A stretch of 64,000 bases of DNA, from contig NC_133653.1 of the NCBI RefSeq assembly GCF_009905375.1, positions 67,654,329 through 67,718,328 of the forward strand, given 5' to 3'. Position 1 is the stretch's first letter. Each line of letters opens with the position of its first letter. This document shows, piece after piece, positions 55,346 through 64,000 of this stretch. The notes beneath the pieces were generated by a model. That model did not search any database. It was given only the letters and a program-made list of their open reading frames with translations, and was not told where the DNA came from. Origin of the DNA: Apium graveolens. Its lineage: Eukaryota > Streptophyta > Magnoliopsida > Apiales > Apiaceae. The translations under genes were made by a program, and so were the position numbers.

Positions 55346-57644
55346 TTAAGTGTGTTTAGCTACCCAAGCTGTGTTGGGCACTTTCTTCTTGTTAACTGAT
55401 TTTGCAGAAGTAGAATGAGAAATTTCAGATAAAATGGAATTCATAGACTGTTGAGCATTTTCCCTTTCAGATATAGAACCAACTTTTTATTCTATGAGAT
55501 CAGTTCTCAATTTGTGGCTACTCTTCATCACTTTCATGTTGCAGGGAATGCATTTAAACTTGTCACAGAATGAATATGGATCATTAGCTTTAGCTTCATT
55601 GTACTTGCAGACTCCTTCAGGTGGATTGCTAACAATCTTTTTACAAAGGTGAGTTAGGTGATTCATTGATCCACAATTCTCACACCTCTTTCTAGGAGCA
55701 TCTGCAACATAAGCAAAATTATTGCTTTTGTTTATCCCAATCTTTCCATTTCTAGTCTTCTTTTTCTTTTTGACCTCTTCATCTTTAATCTCCTTCACAG
55801 GCTCCTTAGTTTCTTGATTGGCTTTTAGTGTTTCAACAGAGATGGAAGACTGAGTTGTCTCATCATTTTTCTTTTCCTTGTCCTCATCGGCTATCTCCTG
55901 TTTGATGATCAACTCTTCTTCACTGAAGTTCACCTCACATGCCTTGAACAAAGGTGATTCAACTTTCTTCAAAATAATTGGAACATTCTCAGTTTCAGTT
56001 GATTTTCCTTTGTCACTGACAGACTTCTTTTTGTTGTTCAAACCCTCATAATCAAGACCAATGGCAATGTTTGCACATGGCTTGTTCTTTTCAAGATATT
56101 GGCCAATCAGCTCAGAAGCATTTTTGAAGGATTTCAGCTTCACTTCATTCTTCTCCAGCCTTTCTCTCAATACTGCTTCAATTTCACTTGCACACTTTAA
56201 ATTGTTCTTTAAGTATGCATTTTCTTGCTTAGCAGCATCAAGCTCAACCAGCAACAAATCAGTCTCTTATTTTTCACTCTCAAGTTTTTCATTGATCTTT
56301 TTCAATCTGCTAACTTCCTCATTTGCAGCAACCATGCTTGTATGAATGTGGAACATTTCTGTGCTCATCTTTTCAACAGTTTCCTTATATTGACTCACAT
56401 TTAAATTAATTGTGGTAAGAGTTGGTACCTGTGATTTAGATGATAAAGAATCTCCTTGCTCCAAGGCCATGAGTGCATAGTTTCCAACTTCTTCATCTTC
56501 ATCATTATCTGAATCATCCCAGCTTTTGCCCTCAGCAATATAAGCTTTCCCTTGTTGCTTCTTTAGAAGAGTATCATACTTTGCTTCCAATTCAAGATAG
56601 GCTTTGTCTTTCTTTGCCTTCTTGGGTTTCCCACATTCTGTAGCAAAATGGCCCAACTCATCACAGCTAAAACACCTTATGTTTGATCTATCAACAGATC
56701 CAGTTTTGTAGCCAGTTTTACTATTAGGAGTGTACTTCCCTTTTCCTTTCCAGCTGCTGTCTTTGTTGAAGGACTGTCTTTTGCTCTTGAAAAATCTTGG
56801 TTTCTTCACTCTAATGTTAGAGAATTTTCTAGCCAAGTAAGTCATTGATTTGTCTAGCTCATCAAGCTCATCAAGAGTGTAGAACTCATCTTCTTCATCC
56901 AATTCCAGTATGACTTGCTCTTTAATGTCATTGACTCTTTTCTCACTTGTAGAAATTTCTGGAGTTTGGGATCTTTGCTCCTCATTAGAGGTCTGGCCAT
57001 CATTCACAATCAGTGCACTTGAGCCATCCATTACATATCCTTGACCAGCCCTTAATGATTTCTTTTGAATCATTTCAAGTTCATATGTTCAGAACCCCAT
57101 AGAGCACTTCCAGTGTGATTCTACTCAAACCCCTTCCTTCTCTGATTACAGAGATCTTTTGTTCCAAATGATCAGGGAGAGTAAGCAAGAACTTCAAATT
57201 CACTTCTTCAACATCATAAAATTTATCATGAAGCTGCAAGTCATTTATCAGCTTATTAAACCTTTCAAACACATCGCTAATACCTTCCTTTGGTTTAGCC
57301 ATAAAACCCTCATACTGAGAAATCAATATCCTTCTTTGATTTGACCTAACCTCCTCAGTTCATTCACAGAGTATCTCAATCTTTTCCCAGATCTATTTAG
57401 CTCATCAAGCTCATCAAGAGTGTAGAACTCATCTTCTTCATCCAATTCCAGTATGACTTGCTCTTTAATGTCATTGACTCTAATGTTAGAGAATTTTCTA
57501 GCCAAGTAAGTCATTGATTTGTCTAGCTCATCAAGCTCATCAAGAGGCATCAAAAGCACTATCTAGGGAAACTTTCTCTATTTCAGTTTCAGTATACTTA
57601 GAGGCATCCTTGGGAGCATAATGAGCTGGAATAACCATGTCTCC
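55346..57644 (-). pseudogene. C1 gag, broken and cut by Athila
   Basis: The N-terminus lies beyond the Athila insertion at 57645. The first visible residues (GDMVIPAHYAPKDASKYTE) match the start region of copia gag. A 146-bp rearranged insert occupies 57401-57546. Then come IWEKIEILCE, a stop, and YEGFMAKPKEGISDVFERF to 57081, a frameshift, and a long frame 57073-55346 interrupted only by TAA at 56266-56264 and TAA near 55486. That frame holds two intact CCHC knuckles, CFSCDELGHFATEC (near 56675) and CENCGSMNHLTHLC (near 55680), coiled-coil sequence (56400-56100) and a Lys/Glu-rich segment. It ends at TAA 55348-55346. Two knuckles and the coiled coil fit a Sirevirus gag. Confidence 0.8.
57401..57546 (-). 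repeat. Circularly permuted copy of a 126-bp gag segment
   Basis: The sequence copies 56808-56938 of the same gag but in changed order. The part 56857-56938 comes first on the plus strand, joined at shared ACTCT to the part 56808-56876. Both ends carry CTCATCAAGCTCATCAAGAG. The unit is 126 bp and the copy is 146 bp, one full turn plus 20 bp. It stands where the family should have roughly 30 gag residues before IWEKIEI. Confidence 0.8.
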
Positions 57645-59109
57645 TGATAAGTGGCATTTTATACCACTTAGAACGTCTTAAAATGGCTTAAATTGGTGTC
57701 TTGAAATCAAGTATTTTGTGTATTTGATGCGTTTTTCTAGTATTTATGCATTTCAGGGTATTAGTTGCATTTCGGGGGAGGAATCATCAAGAATAAGCCT
57801 TGGCATGTGTTCACCATTGCGAGAGGAAAGGAATGGGAAGATTACGGCGAAGGAACGGAGCAAAACTGGATTTTTTCCAGTAGAGGCCTGCGCGCCCGTG
57901 CAGCAATGCTGAGCGGCCGCGCAGCAACCTGCGCGCCCGCGCAGCTATGCTGAGCGGCCGCGCAGGGTCGGGGAAAAAGATAAATTATTTTAGACTTCTA
58001 CTTCTATTTGGCTTCCAACTTCTATGTAATCTGAGTTTTATGGGACTATTATATAGGTAGATTTGAGACGTTTTCACAGAGAGTATTAAGAGGATTATGT
58101 TTTAGATTGTGTTTTACGCAAGAAGCGAAAGAGATAAGGAAGAAGACCGATTTAGCACACCGCAACGAAGAGGGAGCATATTTTCTTGTGATTCTTGTTT
58201 CGTTGTAACGTTGGATGCTAGTTTTCTTGCTTTGACTTATTTACTCTTGTAACGTACTCTGTTTTAATATAATTAGTTTAGTTATTATTTTCTTGTGTTT
58301 GTTTATCATGATTTCATATGAACCCATGATGGCGATAAGTTCTATTATGGGCTAGTCGTGATCATGGGGTTGCAACGGATTTATTATGGAATTCTTTAGT
58401 TAATTGTTTAATACTTTAGTGTGTGATGATTGCTTGATATCTAGTATTGGTTGTGCGTATTCGTCTTATGTGCGTCGCGAACATATAAGATAGGGTGTTA
58501 ATCTCTTGTGAAGCGACGGTGGATCTTGAGATTTAGAACTTGCCATGCTAGCATAGGTTCATGTATGTTGTGCATGATTAGTGGGTAACTCTAACAGTTT
58601 TATTTGCCCTATGTAATCAAAAGGAATAACTTATGCTTAAATCGTTGTGTTGTCAATTTCTGTAGACATATAGGAACTCAACATAATTGATGACTATTCA
58701 ACTTCTATCTTAATTGTGGATGCTTGGTGGAATGGTATTAGTACAATGAAAGTTGGCTTTTATCAGCTTCGTGTTATTCGATTAATATCATCACTGTCAC
58801 ATGCTAAAGGTAATAACAATGGCTATAGAAGGAAGTAATAATGAAGTTGTGATCTCATGAGTGTTTTATTATTGATAAATTGAAGTGTTAGTTAAGTGGT
58901 TAATTAAGTAGTTAATTATAGTTAATATTTAATTAACAATTTTAAGTGTTATTATCTTAACATTGAGAAGTAATCATACATTGGTGAGTGAGTTTAATTA
59001 GACAATAATTTAGTCTGAGTCTCTGAGGGAACGAACTAGAAAGTATTCTATATTACTTTCGAACGCGTATACTTGCGTGAATATTAGCGCGTGTGTTTTC
59101 GCCCTAACA
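57645..59109 (+). repeat. 5' LTR of right Athila element
   Basis: The LTR runs from TGATAAGTGGCATTTTATACC to CGCCCTAACA, 1465 bp. The TATA box is near 58049-58057 (TTATATAGG). GC-rich repeats at 57880-57970 are made of two units with CTGCGCGCCCG and CTGAGCGGCCGCGCAG. It pairs with 1645-3060 at many places but not in this GC block. Confidence 0.9.
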
Positions 59110-59115
59110 AGTTTT

Positions 59116-59134
59116 TGGCGCCGCTGCCGGGGAC
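59116..59134 (+). promoter_or_regulatory. Primer binding site of right Athila element
   Basis: TGGCGCCGCTGCCGGGGAC begins six bases after the LTR end. It closely follows the Asp-tRNA complement known for Athila elements (TGGCGCCGTTGCCGGGGA), with one difference in the first 18 bases. Confidence 0.85.
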
Positions 59135-59250
59135 TCGGCGTATTTGTTTAGTTTATGTACTTACCATCATTGGTCATTAGGACTCAGTGATTAGGACGTA
59201 GTAGTTACTTACTCTTTTCGGTTGTGTTTCAGGTACTTTAGCAAGCGTTT

Positions 59251-62200
59251 ATGCAAACTCGTTCTCGTGCTCGCAAGAGGACTTTAGATACAGCTGAGGA
59301 GACAGACGAAGTTCTTGATATTCCGGAGAAGTTAGATTTTGAGGATTCGGATTCAGGAACTGAGCAGAAAGAACCAGTAAACATGGGAGATCGTATTGTT
59401 CAAGCTGATCCAGCTCTTATGGATTTTTCTCGGCCTAAAATTGATGACATTCAGTCAAGCATCCTTCATCCGGCTATTCAAGCTAACACCTTTGAAATCA
59501 AGCCGGGCACTATTCAGATGGTGCAGAATTCTGTTTCTTTTGGAGGAGCGGCAACTGAAGACCCCAACATGCACATAAGGAATTTTGTCGAGATCTGCAG
59601 CACTTTTAAGTATAATGGCGTGACTGATGAGGCTATCAAGTTGAGGCTTTTCCCATTCTCACTAAGGGACAAGGCTAAAGACTGGTTACATTCTGAACCA
59701 GCTGGGTCCATCACTACGTGGCAAGATCTTGCGCAAAAGTTTCTGGTGAAGTTTTATCCAATGGCAAAGACTGCTGCTATGAGGAGTGCTCTTACTCAGT
59801 TTGCGCAGCAACCTACAGAATCTATGTGCGAGGCTTGGGAACGCTACAAGGAAATGTTGAGAAAATGTCCACATCATGGAATGCCGGATTGGATGGTGAT
59901 CACTGGTTTCTATAATGGTTTGGGGGCCCAATCTCGGCCCATGCTAGATGCAGCAGCTGGAGGAGCCTTATGGGCTAAAAGCTATACTGAGGCGTATAAT
60001 CTTATAGAGACGATGGATGCAAATGAGCATCAAAACCCAACTCAGAGGATGACGTCAGGCAAGGTAGCAGGTATTCTGGAAGTTGATGCAGCCACCGCTA
60101 TTGCAGCCCAGCTCCAAGCGCTATCAATGAAGGTTGATTCTTTGGCTACGTATGGAGTTAATCAAATAGCTATGGTTTGTGAGCTTTGTGCAGGTTCTCA
60201 TGCTACGGATCAGTGTTCTCTTGTCAACGAATCCGTTCAGTATGTGAATAATTATCAGCGACAACAGCAGCCTGTGCCAGCGACCTATCATCCTAATAAC
60301 AGAAATCATCCAAATTTCAGCTGGGGGAATAATCAGAATACTATTCAGCCACCATATCAGCAAGGAGTGAGTAAACAGTTTAACCCACCTGGATTCCAGC
60401 AACCACAACAGTATGTTACAAGGCAATCATATCCTCAACAGGGAAGTGCAGCTGCACCCACTAGTGCTGATTTTGAGGAACTTAAGCTGTTGTGCAAGAG
60501 TCAGGCGGTTTCTATCAAGACCTTGGAAAATCAAATCGGTCAATTAGCCAATGCAGTGCTCAATCGTCAACCTGGCACTCTTCCCAGTGACACGGAAGTA
60601 CCAGGCAGGAAGGAAGCTAAAGAGCAAGTCAAGGCTATTACCTTAAGGTCTGGAAAAGTAGCTGATGCTGAAAAGGCAAAAGAAGTAGAAGCTGAAATTA
60701 GAGGTGAAGAATCTAAGCAAAAGGAGAAAGCGGCGGAACCAAGGAAGACTACTGTTGAACACACTCTGCCTGAGGCTAATACAGGGGAGAAACAGCTCTA
60801 TCCTCCACCACTTTTTCCTAAGAGATTGCAACAACAAAAGCTGGATAGACAGTTCGGGAAGTTTCTGGAGGTGTTCAAGAAATTTCACATCAATATACCT
60901 TTCGCTGAGGCTCTGGAACAAATGCCTAGTTATCCGAAGTTTATGAAGACTATTCTTTCAAGGAAGGTGAAACTGGATGACCTTGAAACCGTTGCTCTCA
61001 CGGAAGAATGCAGCGCTGTTCTGCAACAAAAGTTACCACCAAAACTGAAAGATCCAGGAAGCTTCACCATTCCTTGCACAATTGGCAATCTGACGTTTGA
61101 CAAGTGCCTTTGTGATTTGGGAGCAAGCATTAATCTGATGCCGTTATCGATATTTAAAAAACTGGATCTGCCTGATCCAAAACCCACGCACATGTCACTA
61201 CAATTGGCTGACCGTTCCATTACTTACCCAAGGGGCATAGTTGAGGATGTGCTCGTCAAGGTGGATAAGCTCTTCTTTCCAGCAGATTTTGTTATTCTGG
61301 ATTTTGAGGAAGATAAGAAGATTTCCATAATCTTGGGAAGGCCTTTCTTGGCTACTGGTCGTACCTTGATAGATGTGCAAAAAGGTGAACTTACTATGCG
61401 GGTCCAAGATCAGGATGTGACCTTCAACGTATTCAAGGCAATGAAATTCCCTACAGAAGATGAGGAGTGCTTAAAAGTGGATGTGATTGATTCTGCGGTT
61501 ACTTCGGAACTCGATCACATGCTAATGTCTGATGCATTGGAAAAGGCCTTAGTGGGGGATTTTGACAGTGATAATGAAGATAGCAACGAGCAATTACAAT
61601 ATCTGAATGCTTCTCCATGGAAGCGAAAGCTGGACATACCATTTGAATCTCTTGGTACTTCTGACCTCAAGAACGCTGAAGGGAAGCTCAAACCATCAAT
61701 AGAGGAAGCACCTACCTTGGAGCTCAAACCATTACCTGAACACTTGAGGTATGCTTTTTTAGGTGATTCATATACGTTACCTGTTATTATTTCATCTGAC
61801 CTTTCAGGTAGTGAGGAAGACAAGCTCTTAAGGATTTTGAGAGAATTTAAATCGGCTATAGGATGGACCATAGCAGACATCAAGGGGATAAGTCCTTCAT
61901 ATTGTATGCATAAAATTCTGCTAGAGGAAGGTAGTAAGCCAACTGTGGAACAGCAGCGAAGACTGAATCCCATCATGAAGGAGGTGGTGAAGAAAGAAAT
62001 TCTGAAATGGCTAGATGCAGGCATCATTTATCCTATTTCTGACAGCTCGTGGGTGAGCCCCATACAATGTGTACCTAAGAAGGGAGGTATCACTGTGGTC
62101 GCAAATGAAAAGAATGAGCTCATCCCTACTCGAACAGTTACAGGATGGAGAGTATGCATGGATTATAGAAAATTGAACAAAGCCACAAGGAAGGATCACT

Positions 62201-64000
62201 TCCCTCTTCCATTTATTGATCAGATGCTTGATAGATTGGCGGGACATGAGTATTTTTGTCTTCTGGATGGTTATTCCGGGTATAATCAGATTTGTATTGC
62301 ACCAGAGGATCAGGAAAAGACTACCTTCACTTGTCCATTTGGCACATTTGCTTTTCGCAGAGTTTCGTTTGGGTTAAGTGGCGCACCGGCCACCTTTCAG
62401 AGATGTATGATGGCTATATTCTCTGACATGATTGGAAATAACGTCGAAGTGTTCATGCATGACTTCTCCGTCTTTGGACACTCATATGATGAATGTTTGA
62501 ATAATCTGCGCGCCGTACTCAAAAGATGCGTGGAAACTAATTTGGTGCTTAATTGGGAGAAATGTCATTTTATGGTGCGTGAAGGCATTATCCTTGGGCA
62601 TAAGGTCTCTAGCAAGGGTCTGGAGGTGGACAAGGCCAAGGTGGGAGTCATTGAAAATCTTCCCCCACCTAATTCTATGAAAGGAATCCGTAGTTTTCTT
62701 GGTCATGCGGATTTTTATCGGCGATTCATCAAGGACTTTTCAAAGATATCTAAGCCGTTGTGCAATTTGCTTGAGAAAGATGTGCCGTTCAAATTTGATG
62801 ATGAATGTTTGGCAGCATTCGAGACTCTCAAGGAGAGTTTGATCACGGCACCAGTCATTACAGCACCAGATTGGACAGAACCATTTGAGATGATGTGTGA
62901 TGCGAGTAATTATGCGGTAGGTGCAGTTCTGGGACAGCGCAAGAAAAATCTCTTCCATGTGGTCTACTATGCGAGTAAGACTTTAAATGGTGCCCAATTG
63001 AACTACACCACTACTGAGAAGGAGCTTTTGGCTATAGTCTTTGGCTTTGAGAAATTTCAATCTTATCTGCTTGGTACGAAAGTAACAGTATTCACTGATC
63101 ATGCAGCTATTCGCTATCTAGTTTCCAAGAAGGATTCGAAGCCGAGACTCATTCGTTGGGTGCTTTTACTTCAGGAATTTGAGTTAGAGATCAAAGATAG
63201 AAAAGGTACTGAGAATCAAGTAGCTGACCATCTCTCTAGGTTGGAGAATCCCGATTCTACTTCACAAGATAGGACGTTAATCAATGAATCTTTTCTGGAT
63301 GAGCAGTTGTTTGCAATTCAGGAGGAAGAACCATGGTTTTCAGATATTGTAAACTATCTCGTCAGCAACATAATGCCTCCTAATTTAACATCCGCTCAAA
63401 AGAAGAAGTTTCTGCATGAGGTGAAGTGGTATATGTGGGATGAACCATATTTGTTTGGACAGGGAGCTGACCAGATCATCAGGAGATGTATCCCATTCTG
63501 TGAGACGGAGGGGATATTACGAGACTGCCATTCCACGGTTTATGGTGGACACTATGGAGGTGAGAAGACGGCAGCTCGTATTCTGCAAGCAGGTTTTTTC
63601 TGGCCTACTTTGTTCAAGGATGCTCATCAGTTTGTTTTAAGGTGTGATCGTTGCCAAAGAGTGGGAAATTTGTCAAGGAAGGATGAGATGCCATTAAATG
63701 TGATGCTTGAAGTCGAGGTCTTCGATGTATGGGGAATCGATTTCATGGGGCCTTTTATCTCGTCTTGCAATAATCAGTACATCTTGCTGGCAGTCGATTA
63801 TGTCTCAAAATGGGTCGAAGTTAAAGCTTTACCGACAAATGATGCAAAGGCAGTGCTAAATTTTCTTCATAAGCAAATTTTCACAAGGTTTGGAACACCT
63901 CGGGTAATCATAAGTGATGAAGGATCGCATTTTTGCAACCGTAAGTTCACTTCTATGATGCAGCGTTATAATGTGAATCATCGAGTAGCTACTGCCTATC
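59251..64000 (+). CDS. Athila gag-pol polyprotein, open to the window edge, RT active site altered
   Basis: The start is ATG at 59251 (MQTRSRARKRTLDTAEETDE), 117 bp after the PBS. I find no stop in 1583 codons. In order: gag domain (about residues 100-260, with FPFSLRDKAKDWLHSEP); a knuckle-like CELCAGSHATDQC; a Gln/Asn/Pro-rich linker; the KAITLRSGK motif; protease with CDLGASINLMP (Asp near residue 622; Leu after Asp, as is usual in Athila); reverse transcriptase with WRVCMDYRKLNKATRKDHFP and, at 62452-62463, FMHD where FMDD is expected; RNase H with MMCDASNYAVG and TDHAAIRYL; integrase with CDRCQRVG, Asp in WGIDFMGPF and Asp in ISDEGSHF. The His change should disable reverse transcription. 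The C-terminus lies beyond the window. Confidence 0.9.
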   Translation, partial: MQTRSRARKRTLDTAEETDEVLDIPEKLDFEDSDSGTEQKEPVNMGDRIVQADPALMDFSRPKIDDIQSSILHPAIQANTFEIKPGTIQMVQNSVSFGGAATEDPNMHIRNFVEICSTFKYNGVTDEAIKLRLFPFSLRDKAKDWLHSEPAGSITTWQDLAQKFLVKFYPMAKTAAMRSALTQFAQQPTESMCEAWERYKEMLRKCPHHGMPDWMVITGFYNGLGAQSRPMLDAAAGGALWAKSYTEAYNLIETMDANEHQNPTQRMTSGKVAGILEVDAATAIAAQLQALSMKVDSLATYGVNQIAMVCELCAGSHATDQCSLVNESVQYVNNYQRQQQPVPATYHPNNRNHPNFSWGNNQNTIQPPYQQGVSKQFNPPGFQQPQQYVTRQSYPQQGSAAAPTSADFEELKLLCKSQAVSIKTLENQIGQLANAVLNRQPGTLPSDTEVPGRKEAKEQVKAITLRSGKVADAEKAKEVEAEIRGEESKQKEKAAEPRKTTVEHTLPEANTGEKQLYPPPLFPKRLQQQKLDRQFGKFLEVFKKFHINIPFAEALEQMPSYPKFMKTILSRKVKLDDLETVALTEECSAVLQQKLPPKLKDPGSFTIPCTIGNLTFDKCLCDLGASINLMPLSIFKKLDLPDPKPTHMSLQLADRSITYPRGIVEDVLVKVDKLFFPADFVILDFEEDKKISIILGRPFLATGRTLIDVQKGELTMRVQDQDVTFNVFKAMKFPTEDEECLKVDVIDSAVTSELDHMLMSDALEKALVGDFDSDNEDSNEQLQYLNASPWKRKLDIPFESLGTSDLKNAEGKLKPSIEEAPTLELKPLPEHLRYAFLGDSYTLPVIISSDLSGSEEDKLLRILREFKSAIGWTIADIKGISPSYCMHKILLEEGSKPTVEQQRRLNPIMKEVVKKEILKWLDAGIIYPISDSSWVSPIQCVPKKGGITVVANEKNELIPTRTVTGWRVCMDYRKLNKATRKDHFPLPFIDQMLDRLAGHEYFCLLDGYSGYNQICIAPEDQEKTTFTCPFGTFAFRRVSFGLSGAPATFQRCMMAIFSDMIGNNVEVFMHDFSVFGHSYDECLNNLRAVLKRCVETNLVLNWEKCHFMVREGIILGHKVSSKGLEVDKAKVGVIENLPPPNSMKGIRSFLGHADFYRRFIKDFSKISKPLCNLLEKDVPFKFDDECLAAFETLKESLITAPVITAPDWTEPFEMMCDASNYAVGAVLGQRKKNLFHVVYYASKTLNGAQLNYTTTEKELLAIVFGFEKFQSYLLGTKVTVFTDHAAIRYLVSKKDSKPRLIRWVLLLQEFELEIKDRKGTENQVADHLSRLENPDSTSQDRTLINESFLDEQLFAIQEEEPWFSDIVNYLVSNIMPPNLTSAQKKKFLHEVKWYMWDEPYLFGQGADQIIRRCIPFCETEGILRDCHSTVYGGHYGGEKTAARILQAGFFWPTLFKDAHQFVLRCDRCQRVGNLSRKDEMPLNVMLEVEVFDVWGIDFMGPFISSCNNQYILLAVDYVSKWVEVKALPTNDAKAVLNFLHKQIFTRFGTPRVIISDEGSHFCNRKFTSMMQRYNVNHRVATAY

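Larger units (their letters stand above)
10927..57644 (-). mobile_element. C1: decayed Sirevirus-type copia element hosting three insertions
   Basis: C1 reads right to left. Visible parts are gag (57644-55346), protease-integrase-RT-RNase H (55320-52128), a non-coding spacer with a probable promoter (52127-51240), a very long extra ORF (51239-46614, finishing at 25205-25043), a PPT (12198-12186) and the 3' LTR (12185-10927). Gag start and 5' LTR lie to the right of the window, beyond the Athila element at 57645. Inserted elements are the chromovirus at 12299-24988, C2 at 25211-46613, and the Athila element. Pol sequence, two gag zinc knuckles and the extra ORF after pol fit the Sirevirus (SIRE/Maximus) lineage. 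All genes carry stops and frameshifts, so C1 is dead. Confidence 0.85.
57645..64000 (+). mobile_element. Athila-type Ty3/gypsy element, 5' part, running off the window
   Basis: The 5' LTR (57645-59109), Asp-tRNA type PBS (59116) and a gag-pol frame that is open to the window edge are visible. The remaining integrase, 3' ORF and 3' LTR lie to the right. It is inserted in C1 gag; the bases TCTCC at 57640-57644 should recur after its 3' LTR. The LTR matches that at 1645-3060, so two members of this family lie in this region. Confidence 0.9.

Overview
This is plant nuclear DNA, probably from a dicot with a large, repeat-rich genome. The organism is an inference from the element families and no species can be named. 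I find no host gene, rRNA, tRNA or CRISPR array. Almost the whole window is a stack of nested LTR retrotransposons. Boundaries were set by eye from TG...CA ends, primer binding sites (PBS), polypurine tracts (PPT) and target-site duplications (TSD).

Layout from left to right. 1-3060 is the 3' end of an Athila-type Ty3/gypsy element (+). 3061-4488 is unassigned, with 183-bp repeats and an LTR-like relic. 4489-4765 is a Stowaway-like MITE split near its right end by a 4.1-kb solo LTR (4766-8891, TSD GAGGG). 8901-10926 is old, mostly featureless DNA with a copia reverse transcriptase relic. From 10927 to beyond the right edge lies a decayed copia element of Sirevirus type on the minus strand, called C1 here. 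It carries gag, pol and a very long extra ORF after pol.

Three elements are inserted in C1. (1) A complete Tekay-type chromovirus, 12299-24988 (+, TSD CTTGT), has near-identical LTRs and one stop codon in its polyprotein. (2) A second, pol-less Sirevirus-type element, C2, 25211-46613 (+, near-TSD AATCC/AATCT), sits inside the C1 extra ORF. (3) An Athila element, 57645 to beyond 64000 (+), sits inside C1 gag. C2 itself holds a 2.96-kb solo LTR (30301-33257, TSD GACAA) in its interior. In its 3' LTR it holds a Tat-type Ty3/gypsy element called D (35587-46488, minus, TSD CCTTT).

D is the youngest layer. Its two 549-bp LTRs look identical, its 1901-codon gag-pol is uninterrupted, and it carries a convergent gene on the opposite strand. 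That gene has a TATA box, three exons with clean GT-AG introns, and AATAAA signals. C1 is the oldest layer: it hosts three insertions, and its genes hold many stops and frameshifts.

Points of most interest are: the antisense gene of D and the palindrome and poly-T array upstream of it; a probable internal promoter before the C1 extra ORF that shares short repeats with the C1 LTR; a 126-bp segment of C1 gag re-inserted in circularly permuted form; an extra proline-rich ORF before gag in the chromovirus; and an aspartate-to-histidine change in the reverse transcriptase active site of an otherwise open Athila polyprotein.
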